From the NCBI RefSeq assembly GCF_001484765.1, contig NZ_KQ947377.1, positions 312,437 through 376,436 of the forward strand: a stretch of 64,000 bases of DNA. Reading direction: 5' to 3'. Within the stretch, counting starts at the first letter, position 1, and the number at the start of each line of letters is the position of its first letter. Of the stretch, positions 54,028 through 63,854 are shown piece after piece. The DNA is from Entomohabitans teleogrylli (GTDB lineage Bacteria; Pseudomonadota; Gammaproteobacteria; Enterobacterales; Enterobacteriaceae). The position numbers and the translations under genes are program-made. The notes beneath the pieces are model-generated. The model did not search any database. It had not been told where the DNA came from and saw only the letters and a list, made by a program, of their open reading frames with translations.

Positions 54028-55340
54028 CGCCCGCTCTCCTGCTGCCCCTTGCGCAGCGCCCGGTCATAGGCCTGTTCATAAACCTCTTTAAACAGCTTCT
54101 CGAACCCCTGCTGGCGGCTTGAGGCCAGCTCTGCGTAATAGCTGCAGTACATGTTCCACGCCCAGGCCGGATCCATTTCGTCGCGTTCTGAACTGCGCCG
54201 GTACTGGGCAAAGCGCGCCATCAGTCCCTGGGGCGAGAAGGCCTCGAGCATCACCGCCAGCGCCTCGCCGATGGCCTGCTGATTGGCCTGATAATGTAAA
54301 CGCATGTTATGCAGGCTTTCCGCCACGGCCTCCGGCGCCGACAGATGCACCGGACTTTTACCTTCGGAAAACAGTACGTTGAGCGTGGCGGCGTAATCCA
54401 TGTTCAGGCGCAGCGGGTTATCCTCCAGCGGGCGCAGATGTTTATCCGACAGCGCGTCCTGCTGGCGCTGCAAATCCAGCAGCCCGCGGATCGTCGCCTG
54501 CAGCGTGCGGCCCACCTCTTCAAGAAAATCGTGCGCCTGCTGGCTGTCGGTCATCGCCAGAGGCGCGTCCAGTCCGCGCATCAGCGGCGTCACCGCGACA
54601 TGGCGCTGCGACATCTCCTCCTGCCGCGCGCCCCCCTCCATCCTGGCGAGGTAAGTACTGATTTGCGGCAATTCTATAAATTCCTGATCCATGGTTCGGT
54701 CTCTGGCATTATCAGACAGGGGGCTGGCATCAACGGTGGGGCGGAGCAGTGTCCTGAGCAGCGGCTCTTCGCCGTCATCCGCCGCGCTGATACCCGGTTG
54801 GGTAAGATTTTCATGCTGCAGCACCTGCAGCGGGTCCTGCGACCAACTATGGGCGACGGTTTGTTCCAGCGCTGGCGCGGAAATAGCCGGGCCGGCGCTA
54901 TTGCCCCCCTCTTCCAGCAGCGCGTCCAGCGGGTTACTGTCGCGCGCCACCAGCGATTCCGGCGTCACCTGCAGGGGATCGCGAATCTCCCCGCCGTCGA
55001 GATTAATGAATACCTTCATGGTCAGCAGGCCGGCGCCGATTTCATCTCCCTGCTGCAGGCGAATAAACCCAATACCGTCTTCGACCGGCGCCCGGTTAAG
55101 CAACAGCGGCTCGCCATGGGCCTGCAGACAAAACGCGCCATCGCGCCAGGCGATGGTAAAGTGAGAGGCGGCAATGTCCCCGGCGCTGTCCTGAATGCGC
55201 CAGGCGCCCAGTTCGCCGCAGCCGATGCGACCGCCCTCGGCGCCGAACAGGTGGCTGGCGTCGCAGCCGCTTTCAAGTTGATTACTGTTGTTCACCCGCA
55301 GCAGGAGTGAAGGACCGTTTTGTTGTGTATGGTTCATCAT
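54024..55340 (-). CDS. tagH: T6SS FHA-domain protein TagH
   Basis: 438 residues with an N-terminal forkhead-associated domain (about 10-100; GGRIGCGELGAWRIQDSAGD, ASHFTIAWRDG) and a C-terminal TagH domain (about 225-430). FHA proteins bind phosphothreonine and often act with PpkA/PppA kinases and phosphatases, but no such genes are in this cluster, so regulation may be different here. An N-terminal MMNHTQQNGP precedes the FHA fold. Confidence 0.9.
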   Translation of the reverse strand: MMNHTQQNGPSLLLRVNNSNQLESGCDASHLFGAEGGRIGCGELGAWRIQDSAGDIAASHFTIAWRDGAFCLQAHGEPLLLNRAPVEDGIGFIRLQQGDEIGAGLLTMKVFINLDGGEIRDPLQVTPESLVARDSNPLDALLEEGGNSAGPAISAPALEQTVAHSWSQDPLQVLQHENLTQPGISAADDGEEPLLRTLLRPTVDASPLSDNARDRTMDQEFIELPQISTYLARMEGGARQEEMSQRHVAVTPLMRGLDAPLAMTDSQQAHDFLEEVGRTLQATIRGLLDLQRQQDALSDKHLRPLEDNPLRLNMDYAATLNVLFSEGKSPVHLSAPEAVAESLHNMRLHYQANQQAIGEALAVMLEAFSPQGLMARFAQYRRSSERDEMDPAWAWNMYCSYYAELASSRQQGFEKLFKEVYEQAYDRALRKGQQESGR

Positions 55341-55356
55341 TCAGTTCCTCTTTCCC

Positions 55357-56388
55357 TCACTCCACGACACTGATTGTCACTTCCGGCCGCTCGCCCGATT
55401 TCCCGAGAAAACAGGTCCAACCCAGGAGTGCGTTTTGCTCCACCCCCAGCGCCATCGCGCCGATCTGATCCGGGGCGATCCCCAGGCGCAGATCCCAGGC
55501 AAATTGATCGCGCTGGATGAAAGACATAAACATCACCAGCGGCAGATAGCTGTCGCCGTTGGGTAAAAAATCCAGGAAACGCTGGCGCGACAGACCGCGG
55601 ATATGCAGTTGAAATTTCCCGCTGCGATCCGGCACCCTGGCGCCGAGCGAGAAGTTTCCCCCGAGCAGCGACTTTCCCTGCGGGCGCATACCGCTTAACC
55701 GCTGGGTGCTGCCGAGGCGATTTTGTTGTTCAGGGGAGATATTCACATAGCGGAATTGCCAGCCATGCAGCGTCACATCATCCAGTTCAAAACAGTGCTC
55801 GATCAGGCCGCAGATCACGTCCGGCGAGCGGCCGGGGCTGGCCAGCAGGCCGGCATAGGCCAGCATTCTGGTGTGATTAATCTGCAACTGTTCCCTGACA
55901 TCGCTGCTGCCCAGCCCGACCAGGGCGAACATACGCTGAGAAAACGCATCGCGCCCTTCATCTTCAAAGCAGATGTAATAGCGGTATTTGCGCCAGATAC
56001 GGTGCAGTAGCGTCAGCAGACGATGGTTAAAGACATTGAGAAAATCGGTCAGGCGATTACTGTTCTGCGCTTCTTCCCACGCCAGATTATCCAGGTAGAA
56101 ACCCGGCAGCGGCGACTGACTGCCGTGCAGTCCCATAAAAGAGGTGGTCAGTTGCCAGGGGCCGCCTTCTTTGTGTTCAAGGGCGATGACATCGCGCGTC
56201 GGGAAGGCAATGCTGGCGGAGGACAGAAAACGGATCGCCTCCTGCTCCACGTCTTCCGCCAGTGCCGCCTGCCCCTGACGATCCCTCGTCAGCAGTTCCA
56301 CCAACTGATAAAAGTTGTAGCGGCCCGCTTCCGAGACCAGCTTTTGCCGCATCAAATCAATGCGTGTTGACCCGGCTGTACCGACCAT
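55357..56388 (-). CDS. tssG: T6SS baseplate protein TssG
   Basis: A 343-residue wedge protein that pairs with TssF around the spike. Motifs include FYQLVELLTRDR near the start, LRLGIAPDQIGAMALG near the end and the GRSPDVICGLIEHCF segment. The frame from 56388 overlaps tssF by 37 bases; an ATG at 56352 (MRQKLVSEAGRYNF) would give minimal overlap and is a fair alternative. Confidence 0.94.
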   Translation of the reverse strand: MVGTAGSTRIDLMRQKLVSEAGRYNFYQLVELLTRDRQGQAALAEDVEQEAIRFLSSASIAFPTRDVIALEHKEGGPWQLTTSFMGLHGSQSPLPGFYLDNLAWEEAQNSNRLTDFLNVFNHRLLTLLHRIWRKYRYYICFEDEGRDAFSQRMFALVGLGSSDVREQLQINHTRMLAYAGLLASPGRSPDVICGLIEHCFELDDVTLHGWQFRYVNISPEQQNRLGSTQRLSGMRPQGKSLLGGNFSLGARVPDRSGKFQLHIRGLSRQRFLDFLPNGDSYLPLVMFMSFIQRDQFAWDLRLGIAPDQIGAMALGVEQNALLGWTCFLGKSGERPEVTISVVE

Positions 56389-58172
56389 TCATAACACTCC
56401 TTGTTATTCACATTGATGATTTTCAGTACATGAAATGCATTGACGCTGGCGTATAACGAGAAGAAACGCGCCAGAATGGTGCCGAACAGATATAGCTCTC
56501 CCTCGCAGGTGAACGCGCTCTGCTCCAGCCACAGCGTGGACTCCAGCCCGCGAACCGGAACCCCCTGAAAAAGCCGGTCAACCGGGCGAGTTTCAATGCG
56601 CGAGATACCTTCCAGTTTCTTTTGCGATGTTCTTGCCGCCTGGCGGTCGTGCATCGCCGGCAGATCGTAGGTGCGCAGGATCTGGCGCAGCGCGTCCTTG
56701 TTCAGCAAAGAAAGATAATTAAGGGACATGTTGGACAGCAGCGACCAGTGCAGGCTGCCGTCCAGTACCGGGTACAGCGGCATGGTGGGCCGCGTAACGT
56801 TGCGAAATGCCGTGAACGGCGGGTTCACCGGCCCTGGGGAACAGATATCCCCCACCCGTAGCAGGGTGGGCAGTTCCCGGTTGGTACAGGTCAGTTGCAC
56901 CGATACCGTTTCGCCAACCGGCAGGCACAGAGTCTCGTCCCCGCGTACAAAAGAGATGGCATGCTCCAGTCCGGGACGGAACAGCGAAGGCCGGGTGCGC
57001 ACCCGGTAATAGAGTTTTTCCCGACCGCGGGCATATTCTATCTGGTGCTGGAAGCTTTCGAATGGCGAATAGCTGCGCACCGCGCCGCGTCCCCGCCCGC
57101 GATCTTCGTCGCCGCCATGCTGCCAGCTCTCCACTTTATCCACGGAAAAAATATCGTAAAAATCCGGCTGGCTGTGGCTGGCGCGCAGCGGGTATTCCGC
57201 CCGGGTACCGTCCAGCGAGATCGATTCGCTATAGCGGCTGAACAAATTCACCGCCGGCGTACAATGCAGGCGCAGCGAGTCGCGGCGAATTTTGACTTCC
57301 GGCGGCAGCGGACGGGAGAAGTAAAATTGCAGCGAAAACTGTTCGGCGTGCAACTCTCCCGGCAACCGGGGGATCCCCTGCACATCGAAAAACAGAAAAC
57401 CTTCCGGAAAGCAGAAATACTCCTGCAAGATGCGATAGCCCATCGCGGCGTTTTTCGGATAGGGCAGCATCGCCTCATCGCGATCGAATCCCAGCGGCAC
57501 AAAATCGAAGTCCGGCAGCGGATAGGTGGTATCGCCAATAACCAGTTCGGCTTTTTCAAAATAGTAACTGAACCAGAAATAGAGCTGATAACTGCTGTAA
57601 CTGCTCTCATTGAGCCAGAAGCGTAGTTTGTTAAGCTCCAGTTCGTTAACGCTGATTTCGCCGCTGGCGGAAAAATCCACGCTGAGGATCGCCTGCTCAT
57701 TACTGTTATTGAGGCGGATATTCTCCAGTTCGACCGGTAACAGCCAGAGATCCCGGCACTGGGTAAAGGAGCACTGCGGCGTGCCTGGCGGCTCTTTATC
57801 AGCATTCAATCCGCCGCCGAGGCTGACCAGGACCGGCCTGCTCAGCAGTTGCGTACCGCGCTGCGTCAGAGTGGCGCCAGTGATGGCGTTTTTCTCCGGC
57901 AGATACTCAATCACGGTCATGCTGGGGGTTGGCCGCAGATAGTTGGGCCACAGCATATTCAGCAGGCTATGCGTGAGTTCGGGAAACTGATCATCAATTT
58001 TTTCGCGCAGGTTACCCGACAGGAACGCGAATCCCTCCAGCAGCCTTTCGACATCCGGATCGGCGCCTTTTTCCGACAGGAACGCGGCCAGATGCGGTTT
58101 TTCACGTGCCACAGCGCGGCCGAGCTGATGCAAATAATCCAGTTCGTCTCTGAAATATTTTTCAAATGACAT
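56352..58172 (-). CDS. tssF: T6SS baseplate protein TssF
   Basis: 606 residues with the family's N-terminal pattern FEKYFRDELDYLHQLGRAVA and PELTHSLLNMLWPNYLRPTP. It is the main wedge subunit of the baseplate. Length and C-terminal LYASVNAFHVLKI are typical. Starts four bases after tssE. Confidence 0.96.
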   Translation of the reverse strand: MSFEKYFRDELDYLHQLGRAVAREKPHLAAFLSEKGADPDVERLLEGFAFLSGNLREKIDDQFPELTHSLLNMLWPNYLRPTPSMTVIEYLPEKNAITGATLTQRGTQLLSRPVLVSLGGGLNADKEPPGTPQCSFTQCRDLWLLPVELENIRLNNSNEQAILSVDFSASGEISVNELELNKLRFWLNESSYSSYQLYFWFSYYFEKAELVIGDTTYPLPDFDFVPLGFDRDEAMLPYPKNAAMGYRILQEYFCFPEGFLFFDVQGIPRLPGELHAEQFSLQFYFSRPLPPEVKIRRDSLRLHCTPAVNLFSRYSESISLDGTRAEYPLRASHSQPDFYDIFSVDKVESWQHGGDEDRGRGRGAVRSYSPFESFQHQIEYARGREKLYYRVRTRPSLFRPGLEHAISFVRGDETLCLPVGETVSVQLTCTNRELPTLLRVGDICSPGPVNPPFTAFRNVTRPTMPLYPVLDGSLHWSLLSNMSLNYLSLLNKDALRQILRTYDLPAMHDRQAARTSQKKLEGISRIETRPVDRLFQGVPVRGLESTLWLEQSAFTCEGELYLFGTILARFFSLYASVNAFHVLKIINVNNKECYEWSVQPGQHALI

Positions 58173-58176
58173 GTTG

Positions 58177-58611
58177 TTAGCTCAGGTGATAGCGCTGATG
58201 GTTGTCCAGGTGAATGTTGAACTCGACCACATTATCCATGTCGTCAAAATCGACATGCGCCAGAATATGGAAACTTAACGTTAACGGATCCTGATAGTCG
58301 CTGACCCCTGCACTGACGGCCACCCGGGAGATGCGCGGCTCATAGCAAATGATGCAGTTGCGAATCGCGTCTTCAATGGATTTGCGAAAATCGGCCGCCG
58401 ACGCCGTGGCGTCATTAAGATCAATCACTCCCAGTTGCGGCGCGCTCTGGCTACCGCCAGGGTGCGAATTCAGCACCTGGTTGAGATTGCACTTAATCGA
58501 CGCCAGTAAATCGGCCGCCCGGGAATAACGAGAGGCGCCGGCCTCTCGTTCCTGGATCCGTTCAAATAAACTGGCCGCGCGGTCACGCCGCCAGCTCAAT
58601 AGCCCGGCCAT
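58177..58611 (-). CDS. tssE: T6SS baseplate protein TssE (gp25-like)
   Basis: A 144-residue gp25-like protein: SLFERIQERE near the start, ADFRKSIEDAIRNCIICYEP with RISRVAV, and HILAHVDFDD near the end. It links the sheath to the baseplate. Six bases separate it from tssC. Confidence 0.95.
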   Translation of the reverse strand: MAGLLSWRRDRAASLFERIQEREAGASRYSRAADLLASIKCNLNQVLNSHPGGSQSAPQLGVIDLNDATASAADFRKSIEDAIRNCIICYEPRISRVAVSAGVSDYQDPLTLSFHILAHVDFDDMDNVVEFNIHLDNHQRYHLS

Positions 58612-58617
58612 TTCCCG

Positions 58618-60099
58618 TTATTCCTTATCCAGACGCCCTACCAGAGACAGCTCAAAGCTGGCCCCCATGTATTTGAAATGCGGGCGCACCGACATGCTCA
58701 CCTGATACCAGCCCGGATCCCCTTCGACATCCAGCACTTTAATCTGCGCGGCGCGCAGAGGACGGCGGCTGCGTACATCGGTCGGCGGGTTCTCCTGATC
58801 GGCGATATATTGCTTAAGCCACATGTTCAGCTCCCGCTCCAGATCCTGACGCTCTTTCCAGGCGCCGATCTGCTCGCGCTGCAGTACTTTGATGTAGTGA
58901 GCGAGACGGTTGATGATGAACATGTAGGGCAGTTGCGTCCCCAGTTTGTAGTTGGTTTCCGCCATTTTCCCTTCCCGCGTATTGGGGAATACTTTGGGTT
59001 TCTGAATGGAGTTAGCGGAAAAGAACGCCGCGTTGTCGCTGCCTTTACGCATCGTGAGCGTGATAAAACCTTCTTCGGCCAGCTCAAACTCACGGCGATC
59101 GGTAATCAACACCTCGGTAGGGATTTTTGACTGAATATGTCCCATCGCTTCGTACAGATGTACCGGCAGATCGTGTACCGCCCCGCCGCTTTGCGGACCG
59201 ATAATATTCGGACACCAGCGATACTTCGCGAAACTGTCCGTCAGACAACCGGCCAGCAGGAACGCCGTGTTGCCCCACAGGAAATGCTCGTGATTGTCCT
59301 GTACTGACTCTTCGTAGCCGAATGATTTAATGGGGTTTTCAGTTCCGGAATAGGGCAGGCGCAGCAAGAAGCGCGGCGCGGTAAGGCCGATATAACGCGA
59401 ATCTTCGGTTTCACGCAGAGCGCGCCATTTGGTATGCGACGGCCCTTCGAAAACCGATTTCAGCTCTTTGATGGCTGGCAACTCGGTAAAGCTGGTCACG
59501 CCAAAGAATTCCGGCGCCACCGATGACAAAAACGGCGCATGCGCCATCGCGCCAACGGCGCCGACATACTGCAACAGTTTCATATCCGGCGCGGTATTTT
59601 TGAAGGCATAGTTGCCAATCACCGCCCCGACCGGCTCACCGCCAAACTGGCCGTAGCCGGAAGAATAAATGTGTTTATAGAAGCCCGACTGAACAATTTC
59701 CGGCGCAAATTCAAAGTCGTCCAGCAGCTCTTCTTTGGTGGCGTGCAGCACATTGATTTTGATGTTTTCACGGAAGTCGGTGCGGTCCACCAGCAGTTTC
59801 AGCGACCGCCAGGAAGATTCCAGCGCCCGGAAAGGCTCCGCATGCATGATCTCATCCATCTGGACGCTGAGCTTTTTGTCCAGCTCAACAATCATGCGAT
59901 CCACCAACATCTTGTTGATGGGCTCAGCGCTGGCGCCGGAATCCAGGATATTGGCGATAAAAGCGGCCACCCCCTGGCGGGCAATATCATAACCGTCGTT
60001 TTCCGGCTGCATATGCGCCTGGGCCATGATCTCATCCAGCAGGGAATGCTGCGCGGCGGGACGCTCTGATGCTACTGTCTGTTCTTCATGCAATGACAT
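58618..60099 (-). CDS. tssC: T6SS contractile sheath large subunit TssC
   Basis: 493 residues from the ATG at 60099, which has GAGGGA upstream (MSLHEEQTVASERPAAQHSL); a TTG eight codons earlier is the less likely alternative. Typical sheath motifs: AEPFRALESSWRSLKLLVDR, GVTSFTELPAI, and MSVRPHFKYMGASFELSLVG at the C-terminus. With TssB it forms the contractile sheath. Confidence 0.96.
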   Translation of the reverse strand: MSLHEEQTVASERPAAQHSLLDEIMAQAHMQPENDGYDIARQGVAAFIANILDSGASAEPINKMLVDRMIVELDKKLSVQMDEIMHAEPFRALESSWRSLKLLVDRTDFRENIKINVLHATKEELLDDFEFAPEIVQSGFYKHIYSSGYGQFGGEPVGAVIGNYAFKNTAPDMKLLQYVGAVGAMAHAPFLSSVAPEFFGVTSFTELPAIKELKSVFEGPSHTKWRALRETEDSRYIGLTAPRFLLRLPYSGTENPIKSFGYEESVQDNHEHFLWGNTAFLLAGCLTDSFAKYRWCPNIIGPQSGGAVHDLPVHLYEAMGHIQSKIPTEVLITDRREFELAEEGFITLTMRKGSDNAAFFSANSIQKPKVFPNTREGKMAETNYKLGTQLPYMFIINRLAHYIKVLQREQIGAWKERQDLERELNMWLKQYIADQENPPTDVRSRRPLRAAQIKVLDVEGDPGWYQVSMSVRPHFKYMGASFELSLVGRLDKE

Positions 60100-60130
60100 G
60101 GTTGAAATTCCCTCTAAGCTCAATTCCGTA

Positions 60131-60637
60131 TCACTTCTTGTCTAAAATGTTCAGTTCTTCCAGTAGCTGTTCACGCGCTTTCTCATCCTGCAGCAGCGCC
60201 TGAAGACGGGCCCGGAAAGCGGGAATGTTGCCCAGCGGCCCTTTCAGGGCGACAAGAGCTTCGCGCAGTTCCAGTAGCTTATTCAGTTCGGGTACGTTAC
60301 GTGCCACGCTGTCGGGGGAAAAATCGGTGAGAGACTGGATATCCAGGTGTACCGGCAGATCTGCTTGTTCGCCGTCTTGCTCGTCCAGGCGATTCGGTAC
60401 ATTAAAGGACAAGCTGATTCCGGCTTCGCTCATCACCGAATTAAAGTTGTTTTTATTGATGGAAATCGGCTGGCGCTCCTCAACAGGGATGTCTTCACGA
60501 GTTCCCTTCATGTCTCCGACAACAAACAAGTTCAGAGGTAGCTCAATTTCACTGGTCCCATCGCCAGTATTGGGCACATATTTAATATTAATGCGCTCTT
60601 TCGGAGCCACACTGGTACTTGAATTATCCTTACTCAT
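60131..60637 (-). CDS. tssB: T6SS contractile sheath small subunit TssB
   Basis: 168 residues from the ATG at 60637 (MSKDNSSTSVAPKERINIKY) with AGAGG eight bases upstream; ATG at 60646 is another candidate. Features: ELPLNLFVVGDMKGTREDIP, EERQPISINKNNFNSVM, and a C-terminal LQALLQDEKAREQLLEELN. First gene of the large minus-strand operon. Confidence 0.95.
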   Translation of the reverse strand: MSKDNSSTSVAPKERINIKYVPNTGDGTSEIELPLNLFVVGDMKGTREDIPVEERQPISINKNNFNSVMSEAGISLSFNVPNRLDEQDGEQADLPVHLDIQSLTDFSPDSVARNVPELNKLLELREALVALKGPLGNIPAFRARLQALLQDEKAREQLLEELNILDKK

Positions 60638-61326
60638 GTCAGACATCCTCTTTCTGGCTGGCAATAAACAATACAGCGTAGTTTTGATTCAGAAAAAACA
60701 AGTTCAGCAAGGGGTTTGCAGAAATAAGACCGAACGTTTCCACCCTGGGCAGAATATCTCCAATACCCACGGCCAATCATTCTTCATGAATTCATCCGGC
60801 AAATGTTAATCAGTAAAAAAACACCATTAACCGAATTGAAATCGCAAGACTGTTATGTTTATCCGGACAATCTGGTTCTATTAAGCCACCCCTGAATAAC
60901 TTTCGGGAAGGATACCACATCAAAACAACACTTCACGAGTACAATACGCTTTTCGGAACCTCTGGCAGGAGCTTAAAAAAATATTTCCAAATCAATAAAA
61001 TGAACAAAACAAACAGAATTATCCCATAAATAAAACGATAGAAAACACCAAAAAACAGCGATCGTGACAGAATTTATTACTGCATCGGCAAAAATTATAA
61101 CCATATTAACCAGCGTTGTATTGAAAACGATTAATAATCGACCGACAGGCTATGGATCTTTATTTCCAAATCTATATAGTGACCCCGACGTCGTCGACTT
61201 TTAATAGGATCCTGGAAAGTCAGTTGCTGTTGGCGGGCCTTGTCGTTACCCGGGAATATCGCACTTTGCCGTATACCAAACGCCACAGTTGACCTCCCTT
61301 GCGTATTCATATAAGGAAATTAAGCT
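60638..61326. promoter_or_regulatory. Divergent control region between tssB and hcp
   Basis: 690 bases without a gene must hold promoters for the main T6SS operon (left) and the hcp genes (right). It is AT-rich from 60800 to 61130. I looked for sigma-54 -24/-12 elements (GG-N10-GC) and found none I could defend, in line with the AAA+-less regulator. No repeat or RNA recognised. Confidence 0.55.
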
Positions 61327-61845
61327 ATGCCAACTCCATGTTATATTGCGATTACCGGTAAAACACAGGGCAATATCACTGCCGGCGCCTTCACCGCAGA
61401 GTCTGTCGGTAATATTTATGTACAGGGCCATGAAGACGAAATGCTGGTGCAGGAATTCGACCACATCGTCACCGTGCCGACTGACCCGCAATCAGGCCAG
61501 CCTTCCGGACAGCGGGTACATAAACCATTCCGTTTTACCGTTGCGCTGAACAAAGCCGTTCCGCTGCTGTACAACGCGCTGGCATCCGGTGAAATGCTGC
61601 CTACCGTTGAGCTGCGCTGGTATCGCACCTCCATCGAAGGTAAGCAGGAGCACTTCTTCACCACCAAACTGGACGATGCGACCATCATTGATATCGATTG
61701 TAAAATGCCGCACTGCCAGGATTTAAACAAAGCCGAATTTACGCAACTGGTTCGCGTATCGGTGGCATATCGTAAGATTACCTGGGAACACAATTCCGCA
61801 GGGACTTCCGGTGCCGACGACTGGCGCGCGCCGATCGAAGCGTAA
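61327..61845 (+). CDS. hcp: T6SS tube protein Hcp
   Basis: A 172-residue Hcp1-family protein that stacks in hexamers as the inner tube. It has the usual PTPCYIAITGKTQGNITAGA start, HEDEMLVQEFDHIVTVPTDP and the VAYRKITWEHNSAGTSGADD end. An AAGGA site precedes the ATG. Divergent to tssB; followed by a strong terminator. Confidence 0.96.
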   Translation: MPTPCYIAITGKTQGNITAGAFTAESVGNIYVQGHEDEMLVQEFDHIVTVPTDPQSGQPSGQRVHKPFRFTVALNKAVPLLYNALASGEMLPTVELRWYRTSIEGKQEHFFTTKLDDATIIDIDCKMPHCQDLNKAEFTQLVRVSVAYRKITWEHNSAGTSGADDWRAPIEA

Positions 61846-61864
61846 TTATCGCCATTTGATAATA

Positions 61865-61892
61865 GGGGGAGAGAATATCTCCCCCTTGTTTA
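61865..61892 (+). terminator. Terminator of hcp
   Basis: GGGGGAGA and TCTCCCCC form a perfect 8-bp GC-rich stem with a five-base loop, followed by TTGTTT. It separates the two hcp paralogues, so the second needs read-through or its own promoter. Confidence 0.88.
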
Positions 61893-61967
61893 ATTGTGTA
61901 CCCAAGTGTCGCTTCGTTAAGTTAATCCCTGAGTATTTAGCCGGGGCGGTGAATCACAGGAGGTGAT

Positions 61968-62447
61968 ATGGCAAACATTATTTACCTGACGATTAAGGGA
62001 GAGAAGCAGGGGTTAATCTCTGCCGGCTGTTCCAGCGCCGAATCCATCGGCAACAAATATCAGACCGGACATGAAAATGAGATTTTTGTCATGGAGCTCA
62101 TTAATCATATGACCCGTAGCGAAAATGTCGCTCTTCATCCTATCGAAATACGTAAACCCATCGATAAATCCACCCCATTACTCGCCCAGGCAATCAACGA
62201 TAACGAAAAACTGGAGTGCAGTTTTTTGTTATACCGAACTGCGCAATCAGGCGGTAATGAGCTCTACTTTAAAATGAAAATTACAGATGCCACCATCTGC
62301 GATATTCGGCTGTTCTGCCCCAATTCAATCTCCCATAATGAGATGCAGCCCCAGGAGAGTGTCTCCTTTAAGTACGCTTCAATATCCTGGGAACATGTCA
62401 TGGGAGGAACAAACGCGTATAGCATCTGGGAAGACCGGGTATTTTAA
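61968..62447 (+). CDS. Divergent Hcp paralogue
   Basis: A 159-residue Hcp-family protein with the same plan (IYLTIKGEKQGLISAGCSSA; HENEIFVMELINHM; SFKYASISWEHVMGGTNAYS) but clearly different in sequence from the first. It contains cysteines (AGCSSA, LECSF, TICDI, LFCPN) that the first mostly lacks. AGGAGG precedes its ATG. It may make a mixed or alternative tube, or carry a different cargo. Confidence 0.88.
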   Translation: MANIIYLTIKGEKQGLISAGCSSAESIGNKYQTGHENEIFVMELINHMTRSENVALHPIEIRKPIDKSTPLLAQAINDNEKLECSFLLYRTAQSGGNELYFKMKITDATICDIRLFCPNSISHNEMQPQESVSFKYASISWEHVMGGTNAYSIWEDRVF

Positions 62448-62765
62448 CCAGCCTCTCTAATCTTGTTTGCTATCAGAGTGTGAAAACGCAGCGTCTAAAA
62501 ACCGGGCCGGTAAGTTTTTATTAACATCCTCTATGTTGACTGACTCAGTATTGTAAACCGGCCCGTTCATCTACCTGGAGCTTCCTGTTTCGCCCTGCCG
62601 CTGTTTCCCTCTGATTCAATAACCAACAATGAAAAATCCATTATTCATAGGCGATTATTATTCTCTGTGGCGGACCTATGACACCATTTGTCAGGGAGGT
62701 TTACCTCTTCCCGCGCCGGCCATGGCCCGCTATCCTTAGCGCACACTCTTAAGGCCGACGTAGCC
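62448..62765. other. Spacer with an inverted repeat
   Basis: 318 bases between hcp2 and the ATPase gene. CGGGCCGGT (62503-62511) recurs inverted as ACCGGCCCG (62557-62565). No gene is seen. The arms are 45 bases apart and there is no T-run directly after, so this could be a regulatory site rather than a terminator. Confidence 0.5.
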
Positions 62766-63854
62766 ATGATCAAAACCTTGCACATTGAAAATTACCGTTC
62801 TATCCGCCGGCTGTCGCTGGAGCTGGAACAGCTCAACATTGTGTTCGGGCCGAACGGTACCGGGAAGTCAAATATTTATAAGGCGATCCATCTGATGCAC
62901 AGTGCGGCCCGGGGGCAATTTTCCGAAGCGCTGGCCCGGGAAGGCGGGATCCTCAATGTGTTCTGGGCAGGGAAAATACGCACCGACCAGCTGCGTCGCG
63001 TCAGCCTGGCGGTGGAGACGGAAACGTTTGAATATCAGTTGCAGGTAGGTTTTGTGGAAAAACTACCTTACCCCTCACAGTTCGAACGCGATCCGGTGAT
63101 TAAAGAAGAGTCGCTGTGGCTCAGCGGCCAGCGCCGCCGTCCTTCAGCACAGTTGATGAAGCGTAAAAACCAGGCGGTATTCCTCAGCAATATTCACCAT
63201 GAACAGGTTTCTCACGGCGGAACGCTGTATGAGAACGAGTCCGTCTTTGGTCAGTTGGGTGAACCGCATCTGTATCCGGAAGTGTCGCAAATGCGCGAGA
63301 TGCTGCGCAACTGGCGTTTCTACCATGAATTCTCTGTAGCGGCCGGCTCCGTGCTGCGTGAGCCACAGGTTGGGTTCCGCTCGCCGGTTCTGGCCAGCGA
63401 TGGCAGCAATCTTGCCGCAGCGTTTCAGACCATCGTCGAAATTGGCGATGAGCAGTTGCTGATGCACATCCTCGGGCAGGCATTCCCGGGGTGTGTTTTC
63501 TATTGTGATAACAGCGCGGGCCGCTTTCGCCTGATGATGCGTCGCGCCGGACTTCACCGCCCGCTGGAGCCTGGCGAATTTTCAGACGGCACTCTGCGCT
63601 TTCTGTGTCTGGCCGTGGCGCTGCTCAGCCCACGTCCACCGGCATTTATCGCCCTTAATGAACCGGAAAATAGCCTGCATCCACAAATGCTGCCCGCTCT
63701 GGCACGGCTTATCGCTGAGGCCAGCCGCTATTCACAAATCTGGCTTACCAGCCACTCCCCGCAATTGGCCAAACTGATTGAACAACACACTCGCTTTACG
63801 CTCTACCAACTGGCGATGACGGAAGGTGAAACGCAATTAACCCGCTGCGCATAG
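62766..63854 (+). CDS. RecF-like AAA ATPase of unknown function
   Basis: A 362-residue predicted ATPase of the COG4637 type. N-terminal IKTLHIENYRSIRRLSLELE, Walker A GPNGTGKSN (residues 31-39), signature-like EFSDGTLRFLCLAVAL, Walker B FIALNEPENSLHP and switch His in LTSHSPQLAKL. An extended frame reaches 62688, but the ATG at 62766 fits the family start. It lacks a TOPRIM nuclease domain, unlike OLD proteins. No partner gene is visible in the window, so a defence role is not supported. Confidence 0.82.
   Translation: MIKTLHIENYRSIRRLSLELEQLNIVFGPNGTGKSNIYKAIHLMHSAARGQFSEALAREGGILNVFWAGKIRTDQLRRVSLAVETETFEYQLQVGFVEKLPYPSQFERDPVIKEESLWLSGQRRRPSAQLMKRKNQAVFLSNIHHEQVSHGGTLYENESVFGQLGEPHLYPEVSQMREMLRNWRFYHEFSVAAGSVLREPQVGFRSPVLASDGSNLAAAFQTIVEIGDEQLLMHILGQAFPGCVFYCDNSAGRFRLMMRRAGLHRPLEPGEFSDGTLRFLCLAVALLSPRPPAFIALNEPENSLHPQMLPALARLIAEASRYSQIWLTSHSPQLAKLIEQHTRFTLYQLAMTEGETQLTRCA

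Noticed and set aside
60638..61326. Sigma-54 promoter for the T6SS
   Set aside because: No GG-N10-GC element on either strand could be defended by eye.
62766..63854. OLD-family or Septu-type defence nuclease
   Set aside because: Only the ATPase part is present; no TOPRIM domain and no HNH partner gene is next to it.
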